Shown one piece after another: positions 4,988 through 6,679 of a stretch of DNA of 6,679 nt; positions within the stretch are counted from its first letter, which is position 1; each line of letters starts with the position of its first letter. The DNA is taken from NCBI GenBank assembly GCA_030671225.1, contig DAOVAE010000069.1, positions 1-6,679 on the forward strand. Reading direction: 5' to 3'. The position numbers and the translations under genes were made by a program. The notes below the pieces were generated by a model that did not search any database, had not been told where the DNA came from, and was given only the letters and a program-made list of their open reading frames with translations. The stretch is from Desulfobacteraceae bacterium (GTDB taxonomy: Bacteria; Desulfobacterota; Desulfobacteria; Desulfobacterales; UBA11574).

Positions 4988-5938
4988 ATGCGGATTAATG
5001 GTAAGCTGTGGGCCATTATTTTAATCAGCTTGTTCTTGTTGATTTTATTGGCGTTGCCTGCTTTTGCAGAGGTATCAGCCGAGGCGGCTGTAGAAGGCCA
5101 TGCCTGGTGGTTCTGGCCGATTGTACTTTTTGTTGTAACTTTTATTATGGGAATACTTGCCGTACTTGGCGGCGTAGGCGGTGGAGTCCTCTATGTACCG
5201 ATCATCAGCGGGTTTTTCCCTTTTCACCTCGATTTTGTTCGCGGCACCGGCCTTCTTGTGGCTCTTTCCGGCGCACTGGCTGCAGGACCGGGATTGCTGA
5301 AAATGAATCTTGCCAGCTTAAGGTTGGCCATTCCGGTGGCTCTTATTGCCTCCACATTTGCCATCATCGGTGCCATGATCGGACTTGCGCTGCCCACCAA
5401 CATCGTTCAGATCAGCCTTGGAGCCACCATCCTCGGTATTTGTGTTCTTATGCTAACTGCCAAAAAATCCGAAGTCCCGGATGTTCCCAAGGCAGACAGA
5501 CTCTCTTCGGCTCTTAATATATGCGGCGTTTATCAGGAAGCCAGCACCGGCGAGATTATCGACTGGAAAATACACAGAACACCTTTAGGATTGGCTATGT
5601 TCATCCTAATCGGCATTATGGCCGGTATGTTCGGACTGGGGGCCGGTTGGGCCAATGTTCCGGCTCTCAATCTTCTAATGGGAGCACCCCTGAAAATCAG
5701 TGTGGCAACCAGCAAGTTCCTCCTTTCCATCACAGATACTTCTGCAGCCTGGATATATATGAACAAAGGCTGTGTGATTCCCATGATGGTAGTGCCCTCT
5801 CTTGTGGGAATCATGTTAGGTTCTTTCGTGGGTGTCCGTTTGCTCAAAATCGCCAAGCCTACATTTATCCGATGGATGGTGATCGCAATCCTGGCTTTTG
5901 CCGGTATAAAAGCCCTGTCCAAAGGTCTTGGATTTTAA
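4988..5938 (+). CDS. Sulfite exporter TauE/SafE-family permease
   Basis: An integral membrane protein of 316 residues; the ATG follows a perfect AGGAGG (4977-4982) by five bases. Residues 1-27 form a hydrophobic leader ending P-A-F-A before E28, a plausible signal-peptide cleavage site or first membrane helix. About seven or eight further helices follow. The two-fold repeat of the TauE/SafE family (PF01925) shows in G-G-V-G-G-G-V-L-Y-V-P-I at 61-72 and its partner G-L-G-A-G-W-A-N-V-P-A-L at 216-227, each followed by the usual G-T-G / S-V-A-T-S segments. A soluble loop of about 40 residues (159-198) separates the halves. Family members move sulfite, sulfoacetate or other organosulfur anions; the substrate here is not readable. 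It heads a set with a small three-span protein 54 bases downstream and a CBS-domain protein, suggesting a regulated transporter complex. Confidence 0.88.
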   Translation: MRINGKLWAIILISLFLLILLALPAFAEVSAEAAVEGHAWWFWPIVLFVVTFIMGILAVLGGVGGGVLYVPIISGFFPFHLDFVRGTGLLVALSGALAAGPGLLKMNLASLRLAIPVALIASTFAIIGAMIGLALPTNIVQISLGATILGICVLMLTAKKSEVPDVPKADRLSSALNICGVYQEASTGEIIDWKIHRTPLGLAMFILIGIMAGMFGLGAGWANVPALNLLMGAPLKISVATSKFLLSITDTSAAWIYMNKGCVIPMMVVPSLVGIMLGSFVGVRLLKIAKPTFIRWMVIAILAFAGIKALSKGLGF

Positions 5939-5992
5939 TTCAAAATTTAATCGCATGTAAGATAAATAGAATATTTCATCAGGAGAAAACAT

Positions 5993-6421
5993 ATGCAAGA
6001 AAAGACCAATGACCTGTTAAAAGCAACACCCGAACAGATGCTGTATGCTAGAATACTTGAAAAGGGTATGTATTTCGGTCTGCTTATCCTTTTGATAACT
6101 TATGCTCTCTATGTATTTGGCATTATGGATCCCTATATTCCGCTAAACGAACTTTCCAATTACTGGTCAATGAACGTTCATGACTATCTTGAACACACAG
6201 GGATCAAAGCAGGATGGGCCTGGTTGGGAATGCTCAAATATGGAGATTTTATTAATTTTATTGGAGTTGCTATCCTGGCGGGTATTACTATCTTGTGTTA
6301 TGCCGCCATCGTACCGACGTTACTGAAAAACAAGGATAAGGTGTATGCGGTATTGGCCCTTTTAGAAGCCATTATTTTGACCGTTGCCGCCAGCGGAATC
6401 CTTGGCGCGGGCGGTCACTGA
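5993..6421 (+). CDS. 142-aa three-span membrane protein, permease partner (DUF1634-like?)
   Basis: The ATG at 5993 follows AGGAG (5981-5985) by seven bases. The 142-residue product has a polar cytosolic start, a first helix at about 25-44, a roughly 40-residue loop rich in aromatic and acidic residues (Y-W-S-M-N-V-H-D-Y-L-E-H and G-W-A-W-L-G), then helices at about 87-110 and 117-137, with a short glycine-rich tail ending G-A-G-G-H. The size, three spans and position beside a TauE/SafE permease recall DUF1634 proteins, which often accompany such permeases, but this was judged by eye and may be a different small family. The two histidines in the loop (H63, H68) could face the transport path. 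It is probably translated from the permease transcript and acts as a small subunit. Function is unknown. Confidence 0.75.
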   Translation: MQEKTNDLLKATPEQMLYARILEKGMYFGLLILLITYALYVFGIMDPYIPLNELSNYWSMNVHDYLEHTGIKAGWAWLGMLKYGDFINFIGVAILAGITILCYAAIVPTLLKNKDKVYAVLALLEAIILTVAASGILGAGGH

Positions 6422-6496
6422 TATTATATTTCGAAAGTTCAAATCAGGCCGAGCGAGGCAACAAGCTATAAGCTTCAAAGAAAAGGACGATTGTAA

Positions 6497-6519
6497 CCCG
6501 GGGAGTAAAAATTCCCGGG
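6497..6519 (+). other. Stable RNA hairpin between the membrane protein and CBS genes
   Basis: CCCGGGGA (6497-6504) pairs with TTCCCGGG (6512-6519), eight pairs including one G-U, around a seven-base loop GTAAAAA. No T-run follows, so it is not a standard terminator. It stands 29 bases ahead of the CBS gene start and 15 bases ahead of its ribosome binding site, where it may protect or process the mRNA or tune expression between the genes. Confidence 0.55.
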
Positions 6520-6548
6520 AATACAGGTATAAATAAGGAGAATATGTC

Positions 6549-6679
6549 ATGCTGTTAAAAATGAAAATAAAAGACAGGATGATCCCCATAGAGAACTATC
6601 CTACGGTTTCACCGGATGCGACCTTGAGGGAAGCTGCGTTGTCACTGAGAACATCTTTCTGTGAACTTGACAGCGGTAT
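6549..6679 (+). CDS. CBS-domain protein, N-terminal part (cut by window edge)
   Basis: Forty-three codons are visible before the right edge. AAGGAG (6535-6540) lies eight bases ahead of the ATG at 6549. An earlier ATG at 6544 hits a stop after four codons, which fixes the choice between these two; M5 at 6561 is a possible alternative start. The sequence M-K-I-K-D-R-M-I-P-I-E-N-Y-P-T-V-S-P-D-A-T-L-R-E-A-A-L-S-L is the typical opening of a CBS domain (D-x-M-x-P, then a V-x-P-D-A-T-L-x-E-A helix). CBS pairs bind adenosyl ligands and regulate transporters and enzymes. Placed third after a TauE/SafE permease, it may sense nucleotide state for that transporter. Whether it has one, two or more CBS repeats or an extra domain cannot be seen. 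Confidence 0.8.
   Translation, partial: MLLKMKIKDRMIPIENYPTVSPDATLREAALSLRTSFCELDSG

Noticed and set aside
5008..6012. Plus-strand ORFs of 163-169 residues and minus-strand ORF of 129 residues within the permease gene
   Set aside because: They are out-of-frame shadows; the TauE/SafE frame carries the glycine motifs and membrane helices.
1..6679. CRISPR array, tRNA, rRNA, insertion sequence or prophage attachment site
   Set aside because: No regular repeat-spacer pattern, cloverleaf, transposase or integrase sequence was found.

Overview
The window looks like chromosomal DNA from a moderately AT-rich anaerobic Gram-negative bacterium. It most resembles a sulfate-reducing Desulfobacterota (Desulfobacterales-type) genome. 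That assignment rests on gene style (degenerate universal stress proteins, a TauE/SafE permease with a small membrane partner and a CBS protein, NtrC-like receiver sequence, a sigma-54 promoter) and is inference, not a database match.

Layout: two transcription directions diverge from about 2052-2390. Leftward (minus strand) lie, in order of transcription, a 58-aa small protein (2051-1875), a 168-aa universal-stress-like protein (1838-1332), a 185-aa degenerate universal-stress-like protein (1286-729), a rho-independent terminator (656-606), a 29-aa single-span membrane protein with a strong ribosome binding site (524-435), and the start of an SLC13-type permease that leaves the window (273-1). 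The first three proteins share a short motif, TFAEAGE..-A-, that is not part of the universal stress fold. They are preceded by a textbook sigma-54 -24/-12 promoter at 2122-2107.

Rightward is the most unusual gene of the window, a 667-aa Lon-family ATP-dependent protease (2391-4394). It lacks the usual N-terminal substrate-binding domain and carries a complete response-regulator receiver domain spliced in just ahead of Walker A. All Lon and receiver catalytic residues are present, so it reads as a protease controlled by phosphorylation. After a 593-base gap come a TauE/SafE-family permease (4988-5938), a 142-aa three-span membrane protein (5993-6421), an intergenic RNA hairpin, and the beginning of a CBS-domain protein cut by the right edge (6549 onward).

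Regulation: three imperfect dyads of the type TTGCA-N3-TGCAA stand at 2204-2305, and a second set of three stands at 4523-4623. The internal spacing is nearly identical (59 and 28 bp versus 58 and 28 bp). One set sits where enhancer sites for the sigma-54 promoter would be expected and also upstream of lon; the other lies upstream of the permease operon. This suggests that one unidentified regulator links the stress-protein operon, the receiver-Lon protease and the permease operon. A dispersed-looking palindromic repeat (4811-4890) lies in the leader of the permease operon.
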